Shown here piece by piece: positions 9,978-19,750 of a DNA stretch of 64,000 bases (positions within the stretch are counted from its first letter, which is position 1; each line of letters opens with the position of its first letter). The position numbers and the translations under genes are program-made. The notes under the pieces were generated by a model. That model searched no databases and was not told where the DNA came from. It saw only the letters and a program-made list of their open reading frames with translations. The stretch is from NCBI RefSeq assembly GCF_033025475.1, contig NZ_CP130322.1, positions 186,001 through 250,000 on the forward strand. Reading direction: 5' to 3'. Source of the DNA: Sphingomonas sp. C3-2. Lineage in GTDB: Bacteria; Pseudomonadota; Alphaproteobacteria; Sphingomonadales; Sphingomonadaceae.

Positions 9978-10940
9978 TCAGGCCGGTTCCATCACGAAAT
10001 CGGCTTCCGCCAGAAAGCGTTCGGCGTCCAGCGCCGCCATGCAGCCGGTTCCGGCCGCCGTCACCGCCTGACGATAAACCTTGTCCATGACGTCACCGCA
10101 GGCGAACACGCCGGGAACGCTGGTGCGCGTCGATCCGGTTTCGACGTCAAGATAGCCTTCGCTATCAAGCCGCAGATGTCCGCGGAAAATTTCGGTCGCC
10201 GGCGAGTGGCCGATGGCGACAAAGGCGCCGTCGGTATCGATGGTCGACAGCGCGCCCGTCTCGGTATCGCGCAGCTCGACGCCGACCAGACCTTCGGGAT
10301 CACCGTCACCGACGAAACGCTCGACCGTCTTGTTCCACAGCACCTTGATGTTGGGGTGCGCGAACAGGCGTTCCTGCAGGATCTTTTCCGCACGCAGCGA
10401 ATCGCGGCGATGGATCAGCGTCACATCCTGGCTGTGGTTGGTGAGGTAGAGCGCTTCCTCAACGGCGGTGTTGCCGCCGCCGATGACGACGACCTTCTTG
10501 CCGCGATAGAAAAAGCCATCACAGGTTGCGCAGGCGGACACGCCCTTGCCCTGCAGCAGATTTTCGCTTTCCAGCCCCAGCCAGCGCGCCGACGCGCCGG
10601 TGGCGATCACCAGCACATCGCCGGTATAGACCGTGCCGCCATCGCCGATCAGGCGGAACGGACGCTGGCTCAGATCGACCTCAACGATCGAATCATACAT
10701 CATCCGCGCGCCGACATGCTCGGCCTGCGCCTGCATCTGTTCCATCAGCCACGGGCCCTGGATCACATCCTTGAAGCCCGGATAATTTTCCACATCGGTG
10801 GTGATCGTCAGCTGACCGCCGGGCTGCATGCCCTGCACGACGATCGGCGCCATGCCCGCCCGGGCACCGTAAATGGCGGCGGTCAGTCCGGCCGGTCCGG
10901 AACCAAGGACCAGCATGCGGGTGGAATGGGTGGCGGTCAT
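9978..10940 (-). CDS. trxB: Thioredoxin reductase
   Basis: NADPH-dependent flavoenzyme that reduces thioredoxin. The 320 residues show the FAD-binding GSGPAG at 13-18, the MQPGGQLTITTDVENYPGF segment, the redox-active CATC (C137, C140), the NADPH-binding GGGNTA (154-159) and the C-terminal GDVMDKVYRQAVTAAGTGCMAALDAERFL. It ends convergently to the carrier-protein gene. The 96 bases separating it from the end of the next minus-strand gene upstream presumably carry its promoter; no clear regulator site was seen. Confidence 0.97.
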   Translation of the reverse strand: MTATHSTRMLVLGSGPAGLTAAIYGARAGMAPIVVQGMQPGGQLTITTDVENYPGFKDVIQGPWLMEQMQAQAEHVGARMMYDSIVEVDLSQRPFRLIGDGGTVYTGDVLVIATGASARWLGLESENLLQGKGVSACATCDGFFYRGKKVVVIGGGNTAVEEALYLTNHSQDVTLIHRRDSLRAEKILQERLFAHPNIKVLWNKTVERFVGDGDPEGLVGVELRDTETGALSTIDTDGAFVAIGHSPATEIFRGHLRLDSEGYLDVETGSTRTSVPGVFACGDVMDKVYRQAVTAAGTGCMAALDAERFLAEADFVMEPA

Positions 10941-11036
10941 GCAGCGATTATCCCGTTGAGCAGTGATGCAAAGCAGCCAGATAGGGGTTCAACCCGTCGC
11001 TGCGCAACCGCCAACCCATATTGAAAGCATTGGGGG

Positions 11037-13121
11037 TCAGAAACGAATGCTTGCCCCCACCCGGATGTCGCGGCCCGCGAGCGGCGCATAGTCGCCGATG
11101 ATCGAGGCGTGACGACGCGCCTCGACATCGAAGATGTTGTTCGCGGCGAGGCGCAGCGTCAAAAGCCCCTCCGGCCCCATCGGGCGCCATTCGATCCGCG
11201 CATTGGCCATGGTGTAGCCGGGCGTCGTCGTCTCGAACGCGGCCACGCGGTCTTGCTTGGTCACGCGCTCGACCTCGATCCGGCCGACGATCGGATCGGA
11301 CTGATATTCAAGCCCGCCCAGCATGCGCAGCGGCGGAATGAAGGGCGCCGGGCCGACGCCGTCGATCTTGACGCGGACATAATCGACCAGCGCATCGGCC
11401 ACGATCTTGGCTTCACCGATCCGCATCAGCGTGGCGTTGGCCTCTGCCTCGAAACCATATTGCTTCGCCCCGCCCGCAGCAAAGGCATAGACCGGCAGAT
11501 CATCCTCGATATCGCCCGTCGGCGCCTGATAGATGAAGTTCGAGAAATCATTGTAATAGGCTGAAAGCTCGATCGAGAAATCGCCGACCCGGCCGCGCAG
11601 CGTGGCTTCTGCGCCATTGCTCTTTTCCTTGCTGAAATCGGGATTGCCGACCTCGAACGATTGCGTCGCCAGATGCGGGCCGTTGGCGAACAGTTCCTCG
11701 GCGGTCGGCGCGCGTTCGGTGTGCGAGAGATTGAGCCCGAATTTCCAGTCATGCGCGAATTCGTAAAGCCCGCCGATCGACGCGGTGAAGGCGTTGAAGC
11801 TTTGCTGGGCTTCGGGCGTGCCCAGATCCTCGCTGGCATGCGCGCTGACGCTGCTATGCTCGTAACGCGCGCCGACTTCGGCACGGAAGCGACCGAAATC
11901 GAAATTCTGGACGGTGAACACCCCGCCCTGCTCGGTGCTCGTCGGCGGCAGGAACGCCTCATGGCCGACCACGTTGAAATCGCGCGTGAGATACTGGCCG
12001 CCGATCACGCCGCTCCACACGCCGCGCTGGCGCTGCGACAACTCCAGACGCCCTTCCAGCCCCTCATTGTAAAAGGCGGTAGCGACATGGCCGTCTTCCT
12101 CGATCTCGAAATGGCGATAATCGCCATAGCCGGCGCGCAGCCGGATCGCGTCGAACGGCCCGGTTTCGGGATTGACCTCGGCGCGCAGATCGGCGCGGTA
12201 CTGGCGGACATCGAGCGTCGGTGCCTCGGCTTCGACATCGGGATCGAGCGAGAAGCGGATGGGCACGCCGTAGCGGTTGTCCGAGCGCGCGACCGAGAAA
12301 CCGATCTTGCCCCCCTCCGCCACATAGCCAAGGCCAAGCGCGACTTCGCTGGTTTCGGCGGCGGTGTTCGGGATCTTGCCCTTCAGTTCGGCGAGTTCGC
12401 GAATTTCCGCCGAGGGCGACTGCGCCGCTTCGCCACGCAGCGGCTTGCTGAGAAGATAGCCGCCCGCGCGCAGATCATCCTGTTTGGCATAGCTGCCATC
12501 GGCATGGAGCACGAAGCCACCGCCCAGCGGCACGTCGATGGCCCCGGCGATCCGGCGCTCATCGGCCGCCGAGCCATATTCGGCATCGGCCTGCATATGC
12601 ACCACTTCATCGGGCACGTTGCGCGGGATGCGGTTGTCGATCACGCTCACCACGCCGCCGATTGCCGACGATCCATAGAGAAGCGCGCTGGGGCCGCGCA
12701 GCACCTCGATACGCTCGGCGGTCAGCGGATTGATCGAAACGGCGTGATCCGCGCTCGCGCCCGAGGCGTCGAAGCTACCGATGCCGTCGATCAGCACGCG
12801 AATACGGTCGGCCTGAAGCCCGCGCAAGATCGGCCGCGACGAGGACGGCCCGAACGACGTCGCGCTCACGCCCGGCAGCGCGGCGAGCGTCTCGCCAATC
12901 GTCGTGCGGCGGCTGGCGTCCAGTTCCACCCCGCTCAGCACCGAGGCGCCGCCCAGAAGATCGGCGCGGTCGCGCTGAAGCGCGGTGACGACGATTTCCG
13001 GCCCTTGCGCCTCGTGCATGATGGGCTTTGCACGCGCGGCACCGGCATCGGCGGATTGTGCAAGCGCGGGGACAGAGGTTCCGGTGACAAGTAATGCAAC
13101 GAACGAAATGGCGGACTTCAT
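11037..13121 (-). CDS. znuD: TonB-dependent receptor, ZnuD-like (zinc uptake)
   Basis: Outer-membrane TonB-dependent transporter of 694 residues. It has a signal peptide MKSAISFVALLVTGTSVPALAQ, a TonB-box-like EIVVTA, a plug with RPILRGLQADRIRVLIDG and the LRGPSALLYGSSAIGGVV motif, and a barrel ending in RVGASIRF. Several barrel segments resemble the neisserial zinc receptor ZnuD: LSHTERAPTAEELFANGPH, SFEVGNPDFSKEKSNGAE and AFETTTPGYTMANARIEW. The long, acid-rich His-containing loops are modest here. The start at 13121 follows AAGGGAG; the longer frame runs through an operator-like palindrome. It is a single gene. Zinc as substrate is inferred from family resemblance only. Confidence 0.75.
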   Translation of the reverse strand: MKSAISFVALLVTGTSVPALAQSADAGAARAKPIMHEAQGPEIVVTALQRDRADLLGGASVLSGVELDASRRTTIGETLAALPGVSATSFGPSSSRPILRGLQADRIRVLIDGIGSFDASGASADHAVSINPLTAERIEVLRGPSALLYGSSAIGGVVSVIDNRIPRNVPDEVVHMQADAEYGSAADERRIAGAIDVPLGGGFVLHADGSYAKQDDLRAGGYLLSKPLRGEAAQSPSAEIRELAELKGKIPNTAAETSEVALGLGYVAEGGKIGFSVARSDNRYGVPIRFSLDPDVEAEAPTLDVRQYRADLRAEVNPETGPFDAIRLRAGYGDYRHFEIEEDGHVATAFYNEGLEGRLELSQRQRGVWSGVIGGQYLTRDFNVVGHEAFLPPTSTEQGGVFTVQNFDFGRFRAEVGARYEHSSVSAHASEDLGTPEAQQSFNAFTASIGGLYEFAHDWKFGLNLSHTERAPTAEELFANGPHLATQSFEVGNPDFSKEKSNGAEATLRGRVGDFSIELSAYYNDFSNFIYQAPTGDIEDDLPVYAFAAGGAKQYGFEAEANATLMRIGEAKIVADALVDYVRVKIDGVGPAPFIPPLRMLGGLEYQSDPIVGRIEVERVTKQDRVAAFETTTPGYTMANARIEWRPMGPEGLLTLRLAANNIFDVEARRHASIIGDYAPLAGRDIRVGASIRF

Positions 13122-13140
13122 GGCGACTCCCTTGGTTGCC

Positions 13141-13176
13141 GCCATTGATAAGGTGACTTTATATCATGTCAATGGC
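13141..13176 (-). promoter_or_regulatory. Nested palindromic operator upstream of znuD-like gene
   Basis: Outer arms GCCATTGA (13141-13148) and TCAATGGC (13169-13176) are perfect inverted repeats. Inside lies an imperfect 18-base palindrome at 13154-13171 (TGAC...GTCA arms, TATA-rich centre). It ends 20 bases before the ATG of the receptor. Zur operators are TATA-centred palindromes, so Zur binding is plausible but unproven. Confidence 0.55.
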
Positions 13177-13270
13177 ACACGGTGCGCAATCATCACATCA
13201 CGCCGATGGCTGGCGTGGCCCAGTTCGGTGCATCGACGCTGGGCCACGCCTGTCGCAATCTGCCCGCGCG

Positions 13271-14662
13271 TCAGCCCCAGCCGCCGCCAAGCGCCCTGAA
13301 CAGATCGATGCGCGCCGAGCTGAACTGCTGTTCTGAATTGGACAGTGCAAGCCGGGCATCGATCAGTGTCTGCTGCGCAACAAGGGTGTCGAGCAGCGAG
13401 ATCGATCCCGCCCGGTAGCGCGTCTGCGCCAGTTGGAACGCGTTTTCCGCGCGCGCGCGGGCATCGCGCAAGGCCAGGTTACGGCGGCGTTCGGAATCGA
13501 AGGCGGCAAGCGCCTGTTCGACTTCCTTGAGCGCGCCGATCACCTTGCCGTCAAAGGTGGCAAGCGCAGCTTCGCCTTGCGCCTCGGCCTGACGCACCCG
13601 CGCGCGGGCGACCGCAATATTGGGGAAGCTCCACGACAGAAGCGGCCCGAGGGAAAAGCTGAAACTATCGCTGCCCCTGACCATGTCGTTGCGCAAGAAA
13701 TTTCCTTCACCCCCCAGGCTGATCCTTGGATAGAGATCGGCCATGGCCACGCCGATGCGCGCGGTGTCGGCAGCCAGGCGCCGTTCGGCTTCGCGCAGAT
13801 CGGGGCGACGACGCAACAGCCCCGCCCCATCGCCGATCGGCAAGGCGGCCACAGGGGCAGGCGGCTTGGCGCACCGGCGGGCCTCTTCGGGGATATCGGC
13901 CGGCTGGCCACCGAGCAGTGCCGACAGTTCGAGCAGTGCGATACGGTGGCGGCTTTCGAACGGCGGGATCGCTGCCCGCGCATTGGCCACGGCGGTTGCC
14001 GCGCGTTCGACGTCGAACTGCGACGCCGAGCCGGCCTTGTGCTGGGCCGTGACGATGCGAAGGCTGTTTTCCGCCGTATCAAGCGACAGCTTGGCGATCG
14101 ATGCGGCATCGGCAAATGCACAGGCATCGCCATATGCGCGGGCCGTTTCGGCTGCGACGACGACACGCACCGCGTCGCGCGCGGCGGCAACCGCCTCGGT
14201 ATCCGCGCGCGCCGCAGCGATCGCACGACCGACCCGGCCGAACAGATCGACTTCCCATGAAACGGCCAGATTGCCGCTGTGCGTCCATTGCGTATCCCCG
14301 CCGCCATTGGCGGTGCCAATCATGGCATCGCCATATTGCGAGCCCGCCGTAATGTCGGTGGACGGCAGGCGGCCGGCCCTCGCCTCGCCCAGCACCGCGC
14401 GGGCGCGGGCAAGATTGGCGTTGGCCACGCGCAGATCGGTGTTCGCCGTCAGCGCCCGCGCGATCAGGCCATCAAGCACCGGATCCTCATAGAGCCGCCA
14501 CCAGTGATCGGGCAGATCCGCGTTCGGGTCGGTGCTCTGCGCCGATGTGGTATAGGCCCCCGCCCCGCGCGCCGCGATTTCGGGCGGGCGATAATCGGGG
14601 CCAACGGCGCAGGCCCCCGCCAGCAGCGGGAGAAGGAGCGTAGAATAACGAAACTTATGCAT
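13271..14662 (-). CDS. RND efflux outer-membrane factor (OprM/NodT family lipoprotein)
   Basis: 463-residue outer-membrane channel subunit of an RND tripartite pump. A lipoprotein signal ends LLPLLAGAC at residue about 18, followed by the AVGPDYRPP start typical of OprM/NodT proteins. There are two repeated outer-membrane-factor domains with long heptad-rich helices (VANANLARARAVLGEARAG; DTAENSLRIVTAQHKAGSAS), and the end reads DLFRALGGGW. The ATG at 14662 overlaps the pump gene's stop by 8 bases, so translation is coupled. It is the last gene of the MFP-RND-OMF operon 18874 to 13271. Confidence 0.92.
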   Translation of the reverse strand: MHKFRYSTLLLPLLAGACAVGPDYRPPEIAARGAGAYTTSAQSTDPNADLPDHWWRLYEDPVLDGLIARALTANTDLRVANANLARARAVLGEARAGRLPSTDITAGSQYGDAMIGTANGGGDTQWTHSGNLAVSWEVDLFGRVGRAIAAARADTEAVAAARDAVRVVVAAETARAYGDACAFADAASIAKLSLDTAENSLRIVTAQHKAGSASQFDVERAATAVANARAAIPPFESRHRIALLELSALLGGQPADIPEEARRCAKPPAPVAALPIGDGAGLLRRRPDLREAERRLAADTARIGVAMADLYPRISLGGEGNFLRNDMVRGSDSFSFSLGPLLSWSFPNIAVARARVRQAEAQGEAALATFDGKVIGALKEVEQALAAFDSERRRNLALRDARARAENAFQLAQTRYRAGSISLLDTLVAQQTLIDARLALSNSEQQFSSARIDLFRALGGGWG

Positions 14663-17600
14663 GAGCCGCCTCCGTTTCGGCGATCTGCCTGGCGCGCGCA
14701 CTGCGGCCGGCCGCGCGGTGATCGCGCGCGACGAGGCTGTAGATGGTGGGCAGTACGAAGAGGGTGAACAGCGTGCCGATGAGCATGCCCATCACCACCA
14801 CAATGCCAATGGCGAAGCGGCTTGCCGCCCCCGCCCCGCTGGCAAAGAGCAGCGGAATGAGCCCCGCCACCATTGCGGCGGTGGTCATCAGCACCGGGCG
14901 CATCCGCACTGCGGCCGCCTTGCGGATTGCGGCGACACGATCAAGGCCCTCGCTATGCTGCATCTCATTGGCGAACGACACCATCAGGATGCCGTGTTTC
15001 GAGATCAGCCCGATCAACGTCACCAGCCCGATCTGGGTGTAGATGTTGAGCGTGGCAAAGCCGAGATAGAGCGGCACGAGCGCACCGCACACCGCCAGCG
15101 GCACCGTCACAAGGATGACAATGGGATCGCGGAAGCTTTCAAACTGCGCCGCCAGAACAAGGAAGATCACGATCAGCGCAAAACCGAAGGATATCGTCAA
15201 CCGATCCCCCTCGGTGACATATTGCCTGCTGTCGGACAGCCAGTCGACCGTCATCCCCGCAGGCAGTTCCTGCGCGCTCAGGAATTCGACCGCCTGCCCC
15301 ATGGTGACGCCGGGCGCGAGCACCGCCGAAAGCGTGGCGGAGTTCATCTGGTTGAATTGCGGCAGGCGATTGGCTTGCGGATGCATGTCGATCTTGACCA
15401 CCGTGGAAAGCGGGATGAGCGTTCCCGACTGGGCCTTCACATAGAACCGGCCCAGATTGTCGGGCGTCAGCCGCCGATCGCGCGGGACCTGCGCGATGAC
15501 GTCATAGGAACGGTCGTGCCAGTTGAAGCGGTTGACGTAGTTTTCGCCGACCAGCGTGGCGAGCGTGCCCGCGATATTATCCATGGTGACACCCAGTTCA
15601 CCGGCTTTCGCGCGGTCGATGGTGATGCGTGCTTCGGGGCTGTCAAAGGCAAGGTCGCTGTCGACGAAAACGAACAGCCCACTGCCCCAGGCCGCCCCCT
15701 TGATGCGTTCCAGCGTCCGGTAGATCACGGGGAAATCCTCAGGCGAACGGATGACCATCTGTACCGGCAAGCCGCCGCTGCCCGCCGGAAGCGGGGGCGG
15801 TTGAAACGCCGTCGCATACACCCCGGTAATCCCCGATCCATCGGCGTTGAGTTGCGCCTGAATGTCATCGGCGCTGCGATCGCGATCCGCCCATTCCTTC
15901 AGGATCACGCCGCCAAAGCCGTTATTGGCGCCGTCCGTGCCATTGCTGAACCATGAGCTGACATATTCGGGCAGCGTCTTGAACATCGCCTCGACCTCTC
16001 GCCCGAAGCGCGCGGTATAGTCGATATTCGCATATTGCGGGCCCTTGGTCTGGACGAAGACATAGCCCTGATCCTCTTGCGGCGCGAGTTCGCGCTGCGC
16101 GCCCGAAAAAAGGATCACGATCCCGCCGAGCACGCCAATGCCGACAAGCAGGACGACCCCGCGCGCGGCGAGCGTGCGGCCAAGAATCCGGTCATACCCC
16201 GCCGTCATCCGCGCCATATTGTGCTCGATCGCCTGCGACAGCCGGCCTTCGGACAATTTGTCGTTGAGCAGGAAGCTGCTCATCATCGGCGACAAGGTAA
16301 GCGCGATCACCCCGGACACGATCACCGCGCCCGCCAGCGTGAAGGCGAATTCGCGGAAGAGCGCCCCCGTAAGCCCGCCCATCAGGCCGATGGGGGTGTA
16401 GACCGCAGCAAGCGTGATCGTCATCGCGATCACCGGGCCGACGATTTCGCGCGCGCCCAGCAAGGCCGCCTGAACCGGCGACAGCCCTTCTTCGATATGG
16501 CGATGGATATTCTCGACCACGACGATCGCGTCGTCGACGACCAGCCCGATCGCCAGCACCATTGCCAGCAGCGTCAAAAGGTTCAGCGAAAAGCCGAAGG
16601 CAAGCATCAATGCCGCCGCGCCGACCAGCGAAAGCGGGATGGTGACGATCGGGATGATGACGGCGCGCAGCGAGCCGAGGAACAGGAAGATCACGATCAC
16701 CACGATCACGATCGCTTCGATCAGGGTATGGGTGACCTCATCGATCGACGCATGCACGAAATGGGCGACGTCGAACTGGCTGGTGACCTTCAACCCCGGC
16801 GGCGCAACGCGCTGGATACCGGGCAACAGATCCTTTACCGCAGCCACGATTTCCAGCGGGTTGCCGTCGGGCGTCGGCGAGATGGCGATGAACACGCCGG
16901 TCCGGCCGCTGCTGCTGGCGCTGCTGTCGTAATTCTGGCCACCAATCTCGATCGTCGCGACATCGCGCAGCCGGACGATGCCGTCAGAACCCGTTTTCAC
17001 GACCATGTCGCGAAAATCGTCGATATTGGTGAGGTCGGTCGCGGCCGTGATGTTGATCGCGGTCAAGGCGCCTTTGAGCTGGCCGGGGGCGGCCTGGACG
17101 TTATTGGCGCGCAGCGCGGCGGCGACTTCGCCTGCCGACAGGCCCCGTGCTGCAAGCTTGTCCGGATCGAGCCAGACGCGCATCGCCAAAGTCTGGCCAC
17201 CGCCCATATCGGCCGAGGCGACGCCCGGCACCGCAGTGATCAGCGGCTGGGCGACGCGGGTCGCGAAATCGGTGATTTGCGGAACCGAGAGCGTGTCGCT
17301 GACAAAGGCGACATATTGCACCGCCGAGGCACCATCGGTGATCTTGGTGATGACGGGATCGGTGGCACCGGGCGGCAGGCGGAACTTGACCTGCTGCACC
17401 TTGGCAAGCACCTCGGTCATCGACCGATCGGCATCGGCGTTGAGCACGAGCTTCGCCTTCACCTGGCTTCGGCCCTGGCTTGAGGTGGAGGTGAGATATT
17501 CAATGCCGTTCGCCGTCGCGATCGCCTGTGCGATCGGGGTGGTGACGAAACCCTGCATCACATCCTGCGTGGCACCGGGATAGCTGGTATCGACGACGAT

Positions 17601-17732
17601 CGTCGCGCTTTCCATATTGGGATATTCGCGGACCTGCAGCAGGAACATCGACGCGCCGCCAACGAGCAGGATGAGCAGGCTGACGACGACCGCCAATATG
17701 GGCCGGCGGATGAAGAGATCGGTGAACTTCAT
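14655..17732 (-). CDS. RND efflux transporter, HAE1 family inner-membrane pump
   Basis: 1025-residue inner-membrane proton/drug antiporter of the AcrB/MexB superfamily. It begins MKFTDLFIRRPILAVVVSLL and has the proton-relay [20 protein letters not shown] in TM4, twelve predicted membrane segments in the 1+5 / 1+5 pattern and two large periplasmic loops. The porter-loop sequence (ANGIEYLTSTSSQGRSQ) resembles the MexF/multidrug type rather than metal pumps. The ATG at 17732 has GGGGAG nine bases upstream and lies two bases after the stop of the fusion protein gene. The substrate cannot be read from sequence; the neighbouring TetR and SoxR genes suggest induction by a toxic or redox-active compound. 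Confidence 0.94.
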   Translation of the reverse strand: MKFTDLFIRRPILAVVVSLLILLVGGASMFLLQVREYPNMESATIVVDTSYPGATQDVMQGFVTTPIAQAIATANGIEYLTSTSSQGRSQVKAKLVLNADADRSMTEVLAKVQQVKFRLPPGATDPVITKITDGASAVQYVAFVSDTLSVPQITDFATRVAQPLITAVPGVASADMGGGQTLAMRVWLDPDKLAARGLSAGEVAAALRANNVQAAPGQLKGALTAINITAATDLTNIDDFRDMVVKTGSDGIVRLRDVATIEIGGQNYDSSASSSGRTGVFIAISPTPDGNPLEIVAAVKDLLPGIQRVAPPGLKVTSQFDVAHFVHASIDEVTHTLIEAIVIVVIVIFLFLGSLRAVIIPIVTIPLSLVGAAALMLAFGFSLNLLTLLAMVLAIGLVVDDAIVVVENIHRHIEEGLSPVQAALLGAREIVGPVIAMTITLAAVYTPIGLMGGLTGALFREFAFTLAGAVIVSGVIALTLSPMMSSFLLNDKLSEGRLSQAIEHNMARMTAGYDRILGRTLAARGVVLLVGIGVLGGIVILFSGAQRELAPQEDQGYVFVQTKGPQYANIDYTARFGREVEAMFKTLPEYVSSWFSNGTDGANNGFGGVILKEWADRDRSADDIQAQLNADGSGITGVYATAFQPPPLPAGSGGLPVQMVIRSPEDFPVIYRTLERIKGAAWGSGLFVFVDSDLAFDSPEARITIDRAKAGELGVTMDNIAGTLATLVGENYVNRFNWHDRSYDVIAQVPRDRRLTPDNLGRFYVKAQSGTLIPLSTVVKIDMHPQANRLPQFNQMNSATLSAVLAPGVTMGQAVEFLSAQELPAGMTVDWLSDSRQYVTEGDRLTISFGFALIVIFLVLAAQFESFRDPIVILVTVPLAVCGALVPLYLGFATLNIYTQIGLVTLIGLISKHGILMVSFANEMQHSEGLDRVAAIRKAAAVRMRPVLMTTAAMVAGLIPLLFASGAGAASRFAIGIVVVMGMLIGTLFTLFVLPTIYSLVARDHRAAGRSARARQIAETEAAHA

Positions 17733-17734
17733 CG

Positions 17735-18874
17735 TCAACGCTCCCCAGCCGTTATCAGGCGGGCCACGCGGACTTCGGCACCGGGTTGGACACGCAACTG
17801 GCCTTCCGCGACGACGACGTCACCGGGCTTCAGCCCCCGCGTCACCGCCACATGATTTCCAACGCGCCGTCCGGTCGTCACCGAAACCGCTTCCGCCTTG
17901 CCGCCCTGCCGCGCCTTCGCGCCGCGCACGACGGTGACGCTGTCCCCCGAAGCCGAGGTCTGGATGGCCGTTGCCGGAAGCACCAGCGCGCCCTGTTCGG
18001 GCGGCAGATCGAGCGCGGCGGTCACATACATGCCCGGGCGAAGCGCGCGGTCAGGATTGGCGAGCAAGGCCTGAACCATGATGTTCCGGCTTTCTTCGCC
18101 GATGCGCGGTTCGACCGTGGTGACGCGCGCGGTGAAGGCGCGGCCGGGCCAGGCATCGGCCGAAACACGGACGCTGCCGCCCATGCGAATGCGGGACAAT
18201 TCCTGCTGCGGCACCGTGAAATCGATATAAAGCTGATCGAGGCTGGTGAGCGAGACAACCGGATCGCCGGGGTTCAGATATTGCCCCGGATTGACCCGCC
18301 TGATGCCCAGATCGCCCGAAAACGGCGCCGAGATGCGTTTTTGCGCGATCCGCGCATCGATCTGTCGAACGGCGGCCATCGCCTGATCATATTCGGCCTG
18401 GCGTTGCTGGAGCACTTCGCGCGGCTCGGCGCCGGTGGGCGCCAATTCGCGCGACCGCGCCAGCTGCGTCCGGGCCAGTTCCGCCCGCGCAGCCGCGGCG
18501 GCCCGGTCGGCGCGCTCGGGCGCATCGTATAGCTGAACGAGCGCCGCCCCCTGCCCGACGCGGCTCCCCGCTTCAAAGCGGATCGCGGTGACACGCCCGG
18601 CGACTTCGGGCGCGAGCATCACCTCTCGCACCGCGCGCAGCGACCCCACCGCTTCAAGCGCGGCCGGCAGGTCGGTCGGTTCAACGACGGTCGCGATCAC
18701 CGGCGTGGGCGGTATGGCGGGCTGGGCCGGCGCGGCATTGCGCCAGCTGCGCCATCCGAACAGCAATGCGAACACAAGGCCAAGCGCAACCAGCGCAATT
18801 ACCGCCTGGCGTGTACCAACCCAGCGCGTCGGCTTGTCCCGCATATCCGGCGCGGCATCCTCATCGGCGATCAT
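17735..18874 (-). CDS. RND efflux periplasmic adaptor (membrane fusion protein)
   Basis: 379-residue HlyD/MexE-type adaptor. A single N-terminal membrane anchor (VIALVALGLVFALLFGW) is followed by the lipoyl-like half-motif (LRAVREVMLAPEVAGRVTAI), the coiled hairpin (RAAAAARAELARTQLARSREL), the second lipoyl half (ISAPFSGDLGIRRVNPGQYL), the beta-barrel and the membrane-proximal domain. It is the first gene of a three-gene pump operon (adaptor, pump, channel) divergent from the tetR gene across 122 bases that contain two palindromes and a putative iron-box. Confidence 0.93.
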   Translation of the reverse strand: MIADEDAAPDMRDKPTRWVGTRQAVIALVALGLVFALLFGWRSWRNAAPAQPAIPPTPVIATVVEPTDLPAALEAVGSLRAVREVMLAPEVAGRVTAIRFEAGSRVGQGAALVQLYDAPERADRAAAAARAELARTQLARSRELAPTGAEPREVLQQRQAEYDQAMAAVRQIDARIAQKRISAPFSGDLGIRRVNPGQYLNPGDPVVSLTSLDQLYIDFTVPQQELSRIRMGGSVRVSADAWPGRAFTARVTTVEPRIGEESRNIMVQALLANPDRALRPGMYVTAALDLPPEQGALVLPATAIQTSASGDSVTVVRGAKARQGGKAEAVSVTTGRRVGNHVAVTRGLKPGDVVVAEGQLRVQPGAEVRVARLITAGER

Positions 18875-18898
18875 CTTCGTCCTTCCTGAACATCAAAA

Positions 18899-18950
18899 TC
18901 GACTCTTAGTCGAATTTATTGCGAATCAATATTATTAACGCCCGATCGGG
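18899..18950. promoter_or_regulatory. Operator region between RND operon and tetR
   Basis: The 122-base divergent region contains an inverted repeat TCGACT-CTT-AGTCGA (18899-18913), the sequence ATTGCGAATCAATATTATTA (18918-18937), which is similar at 16 of 20 positions to one at 20246-20265, and a perfect palindrome CCCGATCGGG (18941-18950). One of the palindromes is the probable TetR operator; which one cannot be told from sequence. Confidence 0.5.
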
Positions 18951-18996
18951 TCAATCGGGTCGCGTGTTGCAAAATTTGCAGCTAGGATAAGGTTCG

Positions 18997-19635
18997 ATGG
19001 CATCGACCCGCAGACCCTCTCTTCCCGCGCGCATCCGGCGCGAGCGCCTCGCCGGCGCGCCGCGCGGCCCCCGCAAGCACGATGTACGGCGCGATGCCTT
19101 GCTCGACGCCGCCGCCCTGCTGTTTGTCGAACGGGGCCAGGCGTCGACGACGATCGACGACATCGCAACGCAAGCCGGGGTCGCGAAGGGCACTTTCTAC
19201 CATTATTTCAAGGATCGCGCTGCCATGCTGGAGGCGCTGCGCGACCAATATTCGCGGCATTTTCTGGAGCATGTCGACGCAGCGATTGCGCCGTGCCCGG
19301 ACAATGCGTGGGACGCGCGGCTCGGCATCTGGATCGAAACCACTATCGCCTATTATCTCGCGACCTATGCGCTGCACGATGTGCTGTTTCATGAACCGGC
19401 GATCGCGCACCGCCATCCGATGGGAAATGAGCCGATTGTCCAAAGCCTCGCCGCGCTGATTGGCGGGGGCGCTGCGGCCGGGACCTGGGCCGTGGACGAA
19501 CCCGTCGCCGTGGCCGTCATCATGTTTTACGGGCTTCACGGCGCGGTCGACGAAGCCATCGTCACCAGCGGCGATACCGAGGCGATCGCCCCCCGCATGA
19601 CACGACTGTATCGCAACATGATCCGCCCCGGCTGA
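18997..19635 (+). CDS. TetR/AcrR-family transcriptional regulator
   Basis: 212-residue repressor. The N-terminal helix-turn-helix (about residues 28-75) includes [36 protein letters not shown], the standard TetR signature. The C-terminal ligand domain is helical and rich in alanine. An unusually long, basic N-terminal arm ([19 protein letters not shown]...GPRKHDVRR) precedes the HTH and may add DNA contacts. It is divergent from the RND pump operon, the usual arrangement for a local repressor of efflux; the ligand is unknown. Confidence 0.9.
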   Translation: MASTRRPSLPARIRRERLAGAPRGPRKHDVRRDALLDAAALLFVERGQASTTIDDIATQAGVAKGTFYHYFKDRAAMLEALRDQYSRHFLEHVDAAIAPCPDNAWDARLGIWIETTIAYYLATYALHDVLFHEPAIAHRHPMGNEPIVQSLAALIGGGAAAGTWAVDEPVAVAVIMFYGLHGAVDEAIVTSGDTEAIAPRMTRLYRNMIRPG

Positions 19636-19715
19636 ACCGGGCAGACATGCCTTTGCGATCGGGCAAACACTCAAATCCTGCTCCCTTGTTCGAATCGGGG
19701 AGCCACTCCATAGAA

Positions 19716-19733
19716 CCTCAACCAATGTTGAGG
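19716..19733. promoter_or_regulatory. SoxR box
   Basis: CCTCAACCAATGTTGAGG is an 18-base palindrome with 7-base arms that matches the known SoxR site (CCTCAAG-N4-CTTGAGG) except at the innermost base of each arm. It lies 17 bases before the soxR ATG. Read on the minus strand, TTTACC overlaps the left arm just as in the soxS promoter. Confidence 0.88.
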
Positions 19734-19750
19734 TAAAGCGATATTTGACG

